Part shown: positions 46,961 through 57,844 of the stretch, piece by piece
How positions within the stretch are numbered: position 1 is the first letter of the stretch
How the letters are laid out: every line of letters starts with the position of its first letter
Source: Isoetes taiwanensis
Lineage: Eukaryota > Streptophyta > Lycopodiopsida > Isoetales > Isoetaceae
NCBI GenBank assembly: GCA_021234155.1
Contig: JAJEKV010000049.1
Coordinates: forward strand, 1,021,487 to 1,085,486
Direction of reading: 5' to 3'
DNA length: 64,000 nucleotides
Program-made: the position numbers and the translations under genes
The notes under the pieces: model-generated
Told to the model about the DNA's origin: nothing
Databases searched by the model: none
The model's input: the letters and a program-made list of their open reading frames with translations, nothing else

Positions 46961-48278
46961 TTAAACAACATCAAACTCATCGTCCTCAATGTCAAGCGGG
47001 ATGAAATCAGCATAGGGATCAGCAGGCTCCTGAGCCGGGGGCTGCACTCCACTGTTAGCGTACACGAATTCATCACCACTGCTTCCCTCTCCAGATTTTT
47101 CCTCCCCATCCTCGAAGATGCCTGCAGCATCCCAAAAGCGCTTCCTTCTCCTTCCAACACGCTCTATTGGGACCACTCTTGGTTGGCTCCCAAATAATGA
47201 CATGCGCACATCCTTGTAGCTGCATTGCTGCGGTGCTAGCATAATGCGCCAAGCTGCCTGCACTCGTTCCAACGAGGCATATGCAGAGTTATTGGGCAAC
47301 ACCCAAGAACTCGCAAGCCTGAACTTGCCGGTCTGCAGCATGCATTTGATGGTGTGAAGAAGGGAAGCGGTCCTAAACCTGCCAGCATGATATGAAACAT
47401 AGTGGAAAGCTTTGGCCATGAGATTTCGATTGTCAAGCACTATCAAGTGCTTGACCTCCCCAGCCCCATATAATGCATAAAGCTCCTTCCTAGCGTGCAC
47501 TTGCTCCGCAGATACATTGTGTATGTGAGCTTTAAAGTGCAACTTCCCAATGTCTTTCAAACAATAGCCCACGAGGCCTTCGAAGCAATGCAATTTGCTT
47601 CCGGGTGAACGCATGTTGTAGTGGAACACCCTGGGTGTCCCCCCTGTCCCCCCTAAAAATGTGGTGGGAGATATCAAATTTGTGGTGCGATTTTAAATGT
47701 TTGTTTGGCGCCTAGTGCATGTACTGCCCGGATTCAATCATTTCTTGAACTGCAACAACCCAATTCCTACGCCACCCGTCCCATTCCAATCTCCACGGAA
47801 CCGATTTCTAAACCCACGACCCACCCGCGCCTTTCCTGAAGCACACGGCTATGGCGCTTAATCCGGTTGTGGAGGCAGTGCCAGAGATCCAGACAATTCA
47901 TCTTACAAGTGATCCACTCCTGACAGTTAGTGGGCATTGTGCAATCTTCGTTCAAACCAGCAGCAGCCATACTGAGCGCCATCGGATGCCTTCGTTTCTC
48001 TCGGTTCGTCTTATATAGCCAACTGAGGAACTCCTTGTCGACGTGGACCAATCACACAAATCGCCAACGTGTTTGCAATGCAAGGCTGTTTCTAAAATGA
48101 GAATCTGTTCTCCCGCCGCATATCTAGCCATGGTACCTTCTGACACATTCCTTTTAATGATATCCCACTTCGAGTTGCCAGCATTGAATGCCATTCCTTC
48201 TTTCCACGCCCGTCGAACATTAATGGGTGTCCTTTGCCATCTGTCCCATCCGATCTTTCTTTCACGTCTCATCCTCAC
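46961..48278 (-). pseudogene. Broken gene with GYCLKD motif, possibly HUH-endonuclease (Replitron-like)
   Basis: Three minus-strand pieces look like one protein. From 48278, a basic N-terminal piece includes WDIIKRNVSEGTMARYAAGE and CKHVGDLCD. After a one-base frame change near 48048 it continues VDKEFLSWLYKTNREKRRH to TMPTNCQEW. From about 47640 to 46961 a long piece has SKLHCFEGLVGYCLKDIGK, NRNLMAKAFHYVSYHAGR, WRIMLAPQQCSYKDVRMSLF and an acidic end. GYCLKD fits the Y-x-x-K motif of rolling-circle HUH endonucleases, and the layout recalls Replitron-type transposons of the green lineage. I could not find an HUH triad, so this is a resemblance only. The gap 47766-47640 holds stops and may contain lost coding sequence or an intron. 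Confidence 0.35.
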
Positions 48279-48518
48279 CGTTCATTGCTTCTCCCTTACG
48301 TTTTTTGGGACTTAGCCAAATTTTTGCCTCTCAATACCCTTCTTCGCATCTTTTGACACCTGGCACCATCAACGGTTCCAGTTTCGCACTCTTCATACCT
48401 CTTCGCCTCCAGTTGTGCGCCCTAAAACAAACCTTTTCGTTCCTCTGCGCCTTCGTCCTCCGTGCTCGACTTTCGTCTTCCGCCTTTGGCATCCCTCTTC
48501 GTTCAAGCACATCATTCC

Positions 48519-51500
48519 ATGGCTGCCCCAAGGTTTTCTACACTTCAAGCTCTCGCTCCCAAGGATCCGGCCCTTTTGCATCTGTCTCCTTCTTGGCGCC
48601 CACTTTCCGTGAAGCCCTTGTTGGCCCAAATAAAGAAGTCATTTGAACGACACCAGCTTTACGAATTCTCTCAAATGGAACTTCCGGCTCCAAATCGACC
48701 CGATTTGCGGCAGTTCATCGCCAATATCGTTCCCGGCCCGCAAGGTTACACCCTCGTGGTCGATGGCACCACTATTTCGTTGACTCAACATTTGATTTTC
48801 TGAGGTATTTCATATTCCCTTGCACACCCCTTGTGTATCATGGTCTGCTATACAGGATATCGATGTCACAGAGTTTGGTGCACCTGCTTATCATGCCAAT
48901 GTCCATCGTCTGACCAATATCGACAAGCCTCACGAAACCTTTGTCAAATTTCTGTGGCGAAAATTCCTTGGGTATTCTATCAAGAACACCCATATCAATA
49001 AGCCTTTCTATAACCTGGTCTCTCATCGCTACACATTCCAAACACCACATAGATTGGCCCCAAATGATGTTCTATCGTCTTCTCCAAGAAATGGACCGCC
49101 TTCGGGGTACCACTTCCATTTCTGAAGTTTCTGTGGGAGGCCACTTTCAAGCCCTCATCCGTCACTACTTCCCTCCCACACCACCAAATTCTCATAATTC
49201 CACTCAGCGCTCCCTTCCCATCACTCACCAAGTTGGCACTTCACGCCCGTCTTCCATCGGGTCATGTCCACAGTCCACACCCATGTCCTTGTCTCCTCCT
49301 CCGCTACACCATCCACTTCACACCATTTTTCCCAAACATCCCAAAACGGGGCAACCATAAGCTCCACCACCACAACACCCTAAATGGGTTGTTGTATCAA
49401 GATCGCTAGGAGGCTCAAGTGCCGCCGCTCTCAAGTTACAAGAATCCCAAGAAGCTCTTATGAGCGGGGTTCAACGGGCACTAGAAGCCTCTGATGCGGT
49501 CCACCAGGACCTTCAAGCTGCAACTGCCCAAGTTGCAGCTTTGGAGGCCAAACTTCAAGACAAGCATGAAGCTCTCTTACAGGCTCATGCAGATCTCAAA
49601 AGTACACAAGCTCAAGTCAGCCAACTCAAGATCATCAGCGAGGCTCGGCTCGTCGAAATTCAGACTTTATTGGAGCACAACAAGTCCAAAGCCAGCTCTC
49701 CGAAAGTACCAAAGACGCAGATATTGCTAAACTCAATGCCTTGTACTCTGGCGTGTGAGAATTTCCGCGACTCAAGTTCAAAATCTTACGCCGGGACGCT
49801 CAAAGTCGCCTCCTTGACGGCTCGGCTTTCTCGCAGATCGCTTTCGGCTCACCTCTCTTCAAGATGGAAACTACGGAGGTGCGTAAACGTAAGATACTTG
49901 GATGACGCGGAGATTGCAGTGCTTCGTCTCAATACACCTGGGAAATCTTCCTCCCAGGTCCATCCTTCTCGAACGGGTCCGCGTGACTGATCACGCTTTC
50001 TTTGCTTTCGAAAGGGACAATCGGATCCGTGATCTCGAACAACAGTGCGCAAAGCAAGCTATTCAATCTGCTGATGCGGCTCAAGCAAAACTTGACGCCC
50101 ATACTGCAATTCTTCACAGAATGCCTGTTGACTTCCCAGTTCCCTCCTGCTATCATGATTATGTGGTTGCTCGACGCCACCTCTTCCTTTCGAAGTGGCA
50201 TGCGGCCGATGGCCCTGTGGATATCCCCCTGAGCAGTGCAGATTTTCTTCGGATTTGGCCAGAACTCTCCATTGAAGACAAAGGGTTGTGCTGTGCCCTT
50301 GTCGTCTTTGATCTCATACACTGTGCCGATCCAGACTTTATCACATTCAGAGTGGTTCAGCCCATGGCTTACATCTTTCATGATTTCTATCTGGGTGATA
50401 CACAGGAAAACTTTGGAAATGGGCCACGCCAGCTTTTTCAGGGTGACCCCACTGTGCAATGGGTGCTTCAGGATAACAATCCATATCTTGCGGATCCTGC
50501 TCAGACCCAAACTCTTCATCAGGAGTACATGCCTGAGCTTGCCAATCATTTATCTCTCTGGCAAGCGGAAGCGCTGCAACAAATCAAGAAGTATCTAGGA
50601 CATCCCGAGGATCTTCCCTATGCACAAATCTATATGCAGCACCTCGCTGGTTACAATCAGTTACAAGCTCTGTTGGATAGCAAGACGGTCCCCACGGGAT
50701 GGGATAGCCCTCCTGTCAACTCTCAGCTCTCTGCTTCTCTTTGGGATCGTTGGTGTCAGGCACTTGATCCAGATCTTGTCAGTCAATTCAGGGAGACCGC
50801 TCAGCAACCCACGCCCACGGGCATGGTTCCTTCTCCCTATGCTTCCCTGGGCGTACCTCCACGCCCCAGGTTCCTGACTTCTGATTGGCGCCTTCCTTTT
50901 TGGACCAAGGTCATGGATGGTCATGCAGGCTGGACACCACCTCAGATCTCGACGGATCTCCGGTGGGATCCACGTTTTGTTCGCCGCTCACATTGGGAAG
51001 AAGGTGCCACTCTGGACAACACCACCAATTGGATCTACATTGCTAATGAGCGTGGTTGGCAACAGCCCGCGGATGCGCTTCATGGTCTCAACAACTTCTT
51101 GCAAAATGCCTCCACCTCACCTGATCCTTCCGTCCATCTTCAAGCAGGATTTTGCGCTGCCCTCAAATGCATTTTGCTGAGCTCCTTAAATCGGCAGCGT
51201 CCCATTTTTCATTGCAATCCAAATGCCGGTGTCGGTGCCTTTGGCCTTCGGACTGTCTCCTCATGGAATGTCGGTACATTTCTTCCGACGCCCACCGCGC
51301 CCTTTGAAGACATGGTGCGGCTCTCGCTTTCTTATTGATGCTGATCCTGCCCTTGGACAAAACACACCTCAAGCTCTTCAATCACGCCAAGATCTCATCA
51401 GCCAGTACCATAATGGTGCCCGTCCTCACTCCCGTGAGGATCACTTTCAGACAGATGGCTTCCCGCCCTCCGAAACGCTTCCTCCTTTTCTTCACTCGAA

Positions 51501-51870
51501 AGTGTCGTTTTTGGTGGGGAGTGTTAGTCTGTGCCTCACGGTGCAGGACTATTCATGCATACGACAGACCAGGTCAAGCTCAAGGATCCTCAGTCAACCA
51601 CGGGTCAGACATCCAAGGCTCCACAGAAGACCAAGCAGCAGACCACGCAGTCAAAGCCTTTGGCTGTCAACAAGAGGCGCCGCTCAGACAAGTGACGGCC
51701 CGTCACCGCCCGCGTCGGCGTCGGGCGTGATTCTAGGCACTTCAAGAGGCACCGCCAACATCCCCACAAATCAGGCCTCCTTCCGTGAGTCGGCACGAGA
51801 GATCGGTCCCGAGTGTCTATATTGGGCCCAAGGCCATTGTACTATATATATGAGTAGAGTTAGCACATAA
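48519..51870 (+). pseudogene. Broken multidomain gene of unknown family
   Basis: The plus strand encodes, in order: an N-terminal globular part starting MAAPRFSTLQALAPKDPALL (48519); after a frame change at about 48799 a continuation with WSAIQDIDVTEFGAPAYHAN and FVKFLWRKFLGYSIKNTHI; after another near 49035 HIDWPQMMFYRLLQEMDRLR; a Pro/Ser-rich linker; a coiled coil at about 49500-49690 (VAALEAKLQDKHEALLQAHA); and a large C-terminal part at 50005-51338 (CYHDYVVARRHLFLSKWH, IFHDFYLGDTQENFG, WIYIANERGWQQPADALHGL) that may continue to 51870. Besides indels, two stops replace sense codons in otherwise coding frames (TAA near 49358, TGA near 49760). It starts in a pyrimidine-rich leader opposite the gene at 46961-48278. 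No domain was recognised. A retroelement or transposon origin is possible but unproven. Confidence 0.5.
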
Positions 51871-51879
51871 GTTTTTTAG

Positions 51880-53450
51880 ATGAGTTTTGAGTCTTGTCTC
51901 CTTCAGTTTTCTCTCTATTGCGAGAGCTCATGTATTTTCATCATTGATATCAAGGAAGCTTATCATCTTTCTTCCATTTGTTCCGTTTTCTTCTTTTTCT
52001 TCTCTTTCAGCAAATCCCGCGTGACATAGTCCCCCGGACTCTCCTGTTAGATCCACGGGTCCTCACAGAGGGCTGTCTTCCAGGAGTTCCCGAACCCAGA
52101 CCCCAAACACGAATAATACATATTGCGTATAAAACGTACAGTATATTAAACCAATGCAACAAGATTTCTGTATAGGAGGTTGCTGCTATTGCTGTTGTGG
52201 CTTTCATTTGTACATACCATAATTTTGTTCTCTTAGAGGTTGTTCTCGGCATTCAAGCAACTTCACAACTATCTCTGACTTTCGTTTGGTTAAGGTTGTT
52301 CAGTATTTCTCGAGTTGTTTTATGGTTAGCTACAACCTTTGTGGCTGAATTTGATGTTGTTTTGCATAGTATTAGTATTTCTCTCAACATTGTCACTGGT
52401 AACTTTACCTTGACAATAGTTGTACTCTTACCTATTGTACTCTTTTCTGTTATATAATTAAAAGTTCCCTTCAAAAGGGGGGGGAAGGAGGGAGGAGTGG
52501 TGGGGTGTGCATAGAAAAAGAGGAACTATTGCAATGTTGGTGCATGATGCCGATGACATCAAATGCTTCCTTGACATGTAGTTTAAAGAATGTACATTTG
52601 AGCATCCCCTTAAGTAAGGATTTTCTTGTAAGCAATATTCCCTTATGATTTTTCCCTTTTAAGGAGTTTTCTATGAAATTGTGGCACATAAAGTATAGCC
52701 GAAGCATTTGGGGCTTTTGGCTTTGGCGCCTAAATTGTTGCTTATGCTCTGATACTACATATCGATGCCTGGAAGACTATGGTTCGTGGCAATATAGCAG
52801 ATGGTTTATGCACAAAGATAAGTCCCAGGCTATGAAAAAGCAGATTAGAAGGCATTGGGTATGCCCAAAAATAACTGATGAACACTGGTTTGCTGGAAGA
52901 ATCGGCTGCTACAAAATCCGGTATGTGAAAATAGCTTTAATTTGCCCTATGTTGTATAAAGCTTTGAATACATAGTTTCTACCTGCAAAAATGGCTTGAG
53001 CTTGTTGCTTGCAAAAAGGGCTTGTGCATGTTGCATCGGCGGAAACACCAAAATCTTGGACGGGGATGGAGAAGGAATTTCAGGCAGAGGACCGCTTAGC
53101 AGAGGAAGGGTACAGAGTCATTCATGGCCGTATTTGTTTGTGCAGGATCGGGCAAGTATTGGTATGCAATTGCTAGATGCTCTAATTGTCTCTGGTAATC
53201 AGCATGGCTAGCTAGCGGGGAAGAGCGATTCGAGCTGCCACAAAGCCAGCATTATGCATAACTTGCATATAGTCACTTTCTGAGATATTGAAGCGATTAG
53301 CAGCCATAGTGGAATTTATTACTCAAGATCAAACCTTGCTCTAGTACCAATTCCACATACCTTGTACCCATTTTTCGAAGTCTCTTCTTAGGAATGTATC
53401 CACACCCATTGTCCTTGTTTGTATTCAATTTCTCTCCGCTTCTTTGCCAA
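51880..53450. other. Intergenic, with promoter-like and low-complexity sequence
   Basis: CTATATATATGAG at about 51842-51854 and a pyrimidine-rich stretch to 52015 resemble a TATA box and leader. GGGGGGGGAAGGAGGGAGGA at 52479-52498 is low complexity. A plus-strand frame at about 52770-52920 (MKKQIRRHWVCPKITDEHWF) ends at a good GTATGTG donor and could be an isolated exon. I found no partner exons. Confidence 0.3.
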
Positions 53451-53456
53451 TTTGGC

Positions 53457-54792
53457 CTACTGACTGTTGAGAATGCGAATCTTGACTTCCTTCAAAATGT
53501 CCGTAAAGTCATGAATGACTGCATTTGAAGCGGGAACTTCACCTTCAATCTTTGTGATAAATGAATCTAAACCACATCTATAGACAATCTCAAATGGAGT
53601 TTTCTGCGTTACCAAATGAACGGTATTGTTATACGCAAATTCTAGCATATATAGATAATCCTCCCACTGAGTTTTCATTTTTGCTAGATAAGCCCATAAC
53701 ATATCTTCAATAGTTATGTTAACAACTTCTGTTTGGCCATCTATTTGGGAATGATAGGCTGTAGAAAACTTCAAAGTGGTACCCAAATTCTTCATAGGTC
53801 CTGAACAAAATTTGCTGCAGAATATTGGATCTCTATCTATGATAATTGCATCAAGCAATCTATGTATCCTAAATATCTCCTTCAAAAAGAATTTGCTCGC
53901 TTGAGGATCTGTCATGGTGGACTTACAAGGAATAAAATGAGCTTGTTTAGACAGCCCGTCCACTTCTATCCATATCTGATTGTTCTTATGAGTAGAATTT
54001 TGGAAACGCTGGATGAAATCCATAGTAATGTGCTTCCATGGCTCTTCTGGTTTTGGTAAGGGTTGTAACAATCCAGTCGGTTTACTAGTTGAAGCTTTAA
54101 CTTGCAGACAAATTGTACAAGCTTCTACATATCTTCTGATATCCCTTCCCAGTTTAGGCCAATAGAATTGCCTTTTTACAGTAGCAAGTGTAGCTTGAAC
54201 TCATGGATGACCAGAATAAGGAGGTTCATGACATTCTTGCATCATTTTCTGCCTATATGCCTGTGTAACACATAAGCGATTTCGGTATAGAAGGGAACCA
54301 TTATGCAACCTGTATTCTCCAAGAGGATCTCAGCCTTCTTTTTCTAATAGATTGAATGGCACTACAGAAGAAGGATCATTTCTATAATCCAATTTCATTG
54401 GATCTAAGTCAGTGATTCTGGCAATAGACATTGCATGTGTAAACACCCGGCTTAAAGGCATCAGCAATCTTATTCTCCTTCCCTGGTTTATACTGTAGCT
54501 GCATACCCTCAAAGTCTTTGATGGTATCAACGAGTTTCAACTGACGTGCATTTATGATATCCTGAGTTTGAATACGCCTTAGACTTTGCTGATCAAATCG
54601 GGCTATGAATTTAATTTCCATCAGATAATGTCTCCATTTCTTTAGTGCATGTATTAAAGCAATCAACTCTTTCTTATAAGTAATGTAGCCCTGCTCATAA
54701 GGTTTTAGCATACGGCATGGGTGCCCATCTTGCATAAGCACTGCGCCAATAGCACTACCACTTGAGCACACTATAAATGAACTATCATTCAA
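53457..54792 (-). pseudogene. Ty3/gypsy retrotransposon pol remnant (RNase H, zinc-binding, integrase)
   Basis: On the minus strand the order is RNase H (54792-54409: SAIGAVLMQDG, YITYKKELIALIHALKKWRH, LQYKPGKENKIADA), then a decayed H2C2 zinc-binding region (about 54280-54080) with several stops, then the integrase core (54071-53457). The core keeps HITMDFIQRF, IWIEVDGLSKQAHFIP, IIIDRDPIF and the GQTEVVNITIEDMLWAYL stretch, so the three acidic positions of a D,D-35-E core are present. YNNTVHLVTQKTPFEIVY is typical of plant gypsy elements. Reverse transcriptase, LTRs and chromodomain were not found nearby. The element is fragmentary and dead. Confidence 0.85.
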
Positions 54793-55127
54793 TTAAATTG
54801 GGATTATGTCTATTCCAAAATCGCGCCGTATAATCCTTTTATTGACTATTATATTGAATTAACCACACTTTTGCACTGAGTTCATTTTCGGGCTAGGAAG
54901 ATGCATTTTGTGTTGAAATGCAAAGGCAATATAAAAAGTAGGAAATTGCTTATTATTTCGTACCATCACGGACGACAACGAAATCTATAGATTGAAATTT
55001 TAGTGCTTTACAAATAAATAACGGCAAGCAAGTTGCTACAAAACAGAGATTTTCGTGGTTCAAATCGCGCGTGGCGCGATTTTGTTGGCATAAATATAGC
55101 ATTATAATGGAACATAAACTTAAAAAA

Positions 55128-55364
55128 CTATTCCGATTCATCGTCGACAAGCGCTCCTGAGATCCTGTCGATCATGAACAAACCATGTTCTGGATTCCAT
55201 ATAAGATGGATTACAACATCAAAGGGATCAGGATAGCAGCGGATGGGATTCATAGCAACGACAGTCAGCCAGTCCTCAAGTTCTATTTCTAGCTGGCGGC
55301 ACCTGCAGAGGTCCTCATGGTTCATCTTGCAGGTAATAGAATGTGCCATAATAAGAAGAAGCAA
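55128..55364 (-). CDS. Small acidic ORF, unknown
   Basis: The minus strand encodes about 65-78 residues with MNHEDLCRCRQLEIELEDWL, NPIRCYPDPFDVVIHLIW and a C-terminus GALVDDESE before the stop. Composition looks protein-like, rich in W, D and E. It is the most downstream member of the same-strand group that includes the FCP1-like exon and the ParB/methyltransferase-like gene. An ATCGCGC palindrome lies 45-65 bp after its stop. It could be a terminal exon. No family recognised. Confidence 0.35.
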   Translation of the reverse strand: MLLLIMAHSITCKMNHEDLCRCRQLEIELEDWLTVVAMNPIRCYPDPFDVVIHLIWNPEHGLFMIDRISGALVDDESE

Positions 55365-55612
55365 GCGGAGTCCGAAGCCGATGGTTTGGCAATTTCATGC
55401 ATATCTATTTATACACACCTAAATTATTGACGGTATATATATACAAATTATTGCAAGTATAGCAAACCATACACATAATATAAAAAAAACAATACGTACA
55501 CAGAACCAATAATGCTGCTATAAGAACACAATATATATTCGAAAGATGTTGGTGTAAAGTATATTTCATATTCAAAACTTTTTGGAAAGTGTATTTCCTG
55601 TATACATATATA

Positions 55613-56267
55613 TCAAAAAAGTTCCCTTTCTAAAAGGATTTTCTCAAGGTCCCTGTCAATTTCCCCTGTCCGATCAAGTTGCGGGTATAGTGTTTGTATC
55701 TCTTCGACCGTTTTTTCTGAAGCTATTTTGTGCAAGACACTAACAAAACCAAGCAGGAAGTCATCTTTGTCAAACATATCAGGATGATAGGATGGCGGAT
55801 TTAATGACTGTGACTGATTGAAGCAACACTCTAGAGCGTCATCATCCACCATGATCATGCTTCCCTTTTCCTCAACACCTAGGGCATCCATCATGTTGCG
55901 CAAGCATTTCACAAATATCTTTTTACCTGTCGGCTCTTTAGGGTTTGTGAATGAAGCACATTTGCTTTGATCCCAGATGGACGCCCAATCTCTATTTAGC
56001 TCAGGCACTACTTTCAAAACTTCCTGTATATTTCTATGCTTCAAAGATGACCAAATTGCACAACGAAATAGACTGAAGGCCTGGTCCAACATCTCCTTCA
56101 GATAAGGGCGTGGGTAAACATATTTGGTACGTGTCTCAAATGGTTGTTGCGCATACCATGACTTATCAAACGTTGCTTTAAAGCACGAATTAATTACTTT
56201 GAGAAATTTGGAATTCTCGTTGACCTCGAAATAGGTTGCACTGCCCATATAAATCGCTAAAAGAAGT
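55613..56267 (-). CDS. FCP1/NIF-type HAD phosphatase-like exon
   Basis: About 217 residues of an FCP1-homology (NLI-interacting factor) fold. Visible are YPRPYLKEMLDQAFSLFRCA, the motif II-like IWSS, WDQSKCASF, a Lys-containing segment (GKKIFVKCLRNMMDALG) and the acidic motif IV (MIMVDDDALECCFN), then SYHPDMFDKDDFLLG. The exon probably begins after CATAG at 56268, with phase 2, so that the first residues LLLAIYMG would follow a DxDG-type nucleophile motif in an upstream exon. I did not find that exon. Proteins of this family dephosphorylate Ser/Thr of RNA polymerase II CTD or related targets. Without the nucleophile exon, activity cannot be claimed. It ends LERELF and stop. Same strand as the ParB/methyltransferase-like gene. 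Confidence 0.6.
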
Positions 56268-56309
56268 CTATGAGGACCTCAATGGTGAAGAAAAAACATG
56301 CAAAAAAGG

Positions 56310-56695
56310 TGGAACAAATCGCCATTGCGATCTTCTTTATCATAAGAAACCAATATATGAACATTTTAAGGCAATTTTATACAAGATAGTGTAATAATTT
56401 TACAAATTTTATACATGAAAGGCTTGCAAAGATCGCCATTGCGATCTTCTTGAACAAAAAATGAGAGCATATTGGATACATGAATAAAATAGCTTGCTTA
56501 TTTTTGCATTTAAGAAGTCTATATAAAATTATACCTCTTGTCCATTAATAGAAATTATTAATATACAAAGAATACAACTTATCAAAAAAATCAAAATTTA
56601 TGCTCAACAAAATCGCTGTGGCGATCTTGCTGAGCAGACCCATAGCTCTCTACACTTTTTAGTGCTCAACTAAATTGCGATAGCGATCCAGTGGA
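56310..56695. repeat. Short palindromes of the ATCGC-NNNN-GCGAT type
   Basis: Four copies: ATCGCCATTGCGAT at about 56318 and 56432, ATCGCTGTGGCGAT at about 56612, and ATTGCGATAGCGAT at about 56674. The third is embedded in longer arms (TGCTCAACAA ... TTGCTGAGCA). They share the outer arms ATCGC/GCGAT with the longer ATCGCGCCWGGCGCGAT family found upstream and downstream, but have a 4-base core. They occupy the AT-rich gap upstream of the FCP1-like exon. Confidence 0.7.
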
Positions 56696-56826
56696 GCAAG
56701 AATTCACCTTATATGCAGTCCTTAGAAAGAATTCACCTTATATGCAGTCCTTAGAAAAATTCGTACGGCCTGTCAAATGTTTAACTAGATACTTTTTATT
56801 TGAAACAATTTTATTTCTTGTTGTTG

Positions 56827-57036
56827 CTATGCTGGGAGAGATGGCAGATATGAAGCTTCCAGAAGAGTAGGAAGACGCATTGGATAGTCAGCTACTGGAA
56901 TTTTGAACTGTAATTGTCTGCAATAAGCCAATTGATAAGCATAGTTGTCGATATAGGAATACCTTTTGGTGTTGACAAGAATGGAGTGTCTTATCCAGCC
57001 ATACCTCAATCTGAGCACACTGGATCTGCACCGCAT
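56827..57036 (-). CDS. Possible exon between FCP1-like and methyltransferase-like parts
   Basis: A 70-codon minus-strand frame follows GTAACAG at about 57037 and reads YGWIRHSILVNTKRYSYIDN, then LQFKIPVADYPMRLPTLLEA. Its composition looks like protein, and it sits where an exon joining the upstream methyltransferase-like ORF to the FCP1-like exon could lie. It ends in a stop at 56827 with no good donor before it, so it may equally be a separate ending or chance. Confidence 0.25.
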   Translation of the reverse strand: MRCRSSVLRLRYGWIRHSILVNTKRYSYIDNYAYQLAYCRQLQFKIPVADYPMRLPTLLEASYLPSLPA

Positions 57037-57844
57037 ACTGTTACAATATTATTTCTAAATTTGCAATTTGCAGTCTAAGCAGAAAAGGCTCACATGTTAT
57101 TTTTGCACAAAATAAGAATAGAAGGAGCTCTCTGATAGAATCGCAGATCGGAATGTCAGGAGGGCATAGCTACAAATTTCATTCACAAAATCCGATATGC
57201 CTGAATAAATATTTCTCTTACAATCAGAGGAATTCCTTGCAAAGAATACATGCCTGCAGTCTGCTGAAAACGTCGGCTCTGCTCATGGCCATGGCTCTGT
57301 TCAAATTGCCTGCTCTGTCCATGGCCGCCTCTGCATGCTACACAAAATTTCGTCCCCAAAAACCTTCACGATTTAGGCTCAAACTGGTGCTATTGCTACC
57401 TTCGGCTATGGTGACCTTCTATTCCGGCTATGGCGACCCTGGCTATGGCTGGCGACCTTCTGTTCGACCTTGAGCTTGGAGCTCCGGCCTCCTTATCGCC
57501 AAGCAAAGTGGGCGCTGGCAACCTATATGCTCATATATTTAGATAAATATTCAAATTTCAAATTGTCCCGTCCAATTTGAGCGGGACAAATTTAAACTAA
57601 AGCTGAACCACTTTTTGCTTATGGTGGACCCGGACGAGGTGATTCAAAATTCTCAAAATCCCGCTTTTTTATCTAAATAATGAATTCGTGCTTTTTAGGT
57701 AACGTTCTACATAGCACACCATTCAAATCAAAGACCAGTACTTTTGGGGAAGCCGAATCATGTCTGTAAGGCAAACAATAACGTATGAGATGAAGGAAAT
57801 GGAAAACGAAAACGCGCCGGGCGCGATTTCATTAATGATGCATG

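Noticed and set aside
48393-48629. Minus-strand open frames opposite the 5' leader of the 48.5-kb gene.
   Set aside because: They are antisense to a pyrimidine-rich leader and rich in Arg/Gly/Glu for that reason.
52673-52975. Frame containing MKKQIRRHWVCPKITDEHWF and a good splice donor, considered as a separate gene.
   Set aside because: Only one short candidate exon with no partners. Mentioned within the intergenic entry but not annotated as a gene.
57153-57473. Plus-strand 106-codon frame with Ala/Met/Leu stretch, considered as a signal peptide protein.
   Set aside because: It overlaps a GGCTATGGC/GCCATGGCC low-complexity stretch, runs opposite the minus-strand gene cluster, and shows no family.
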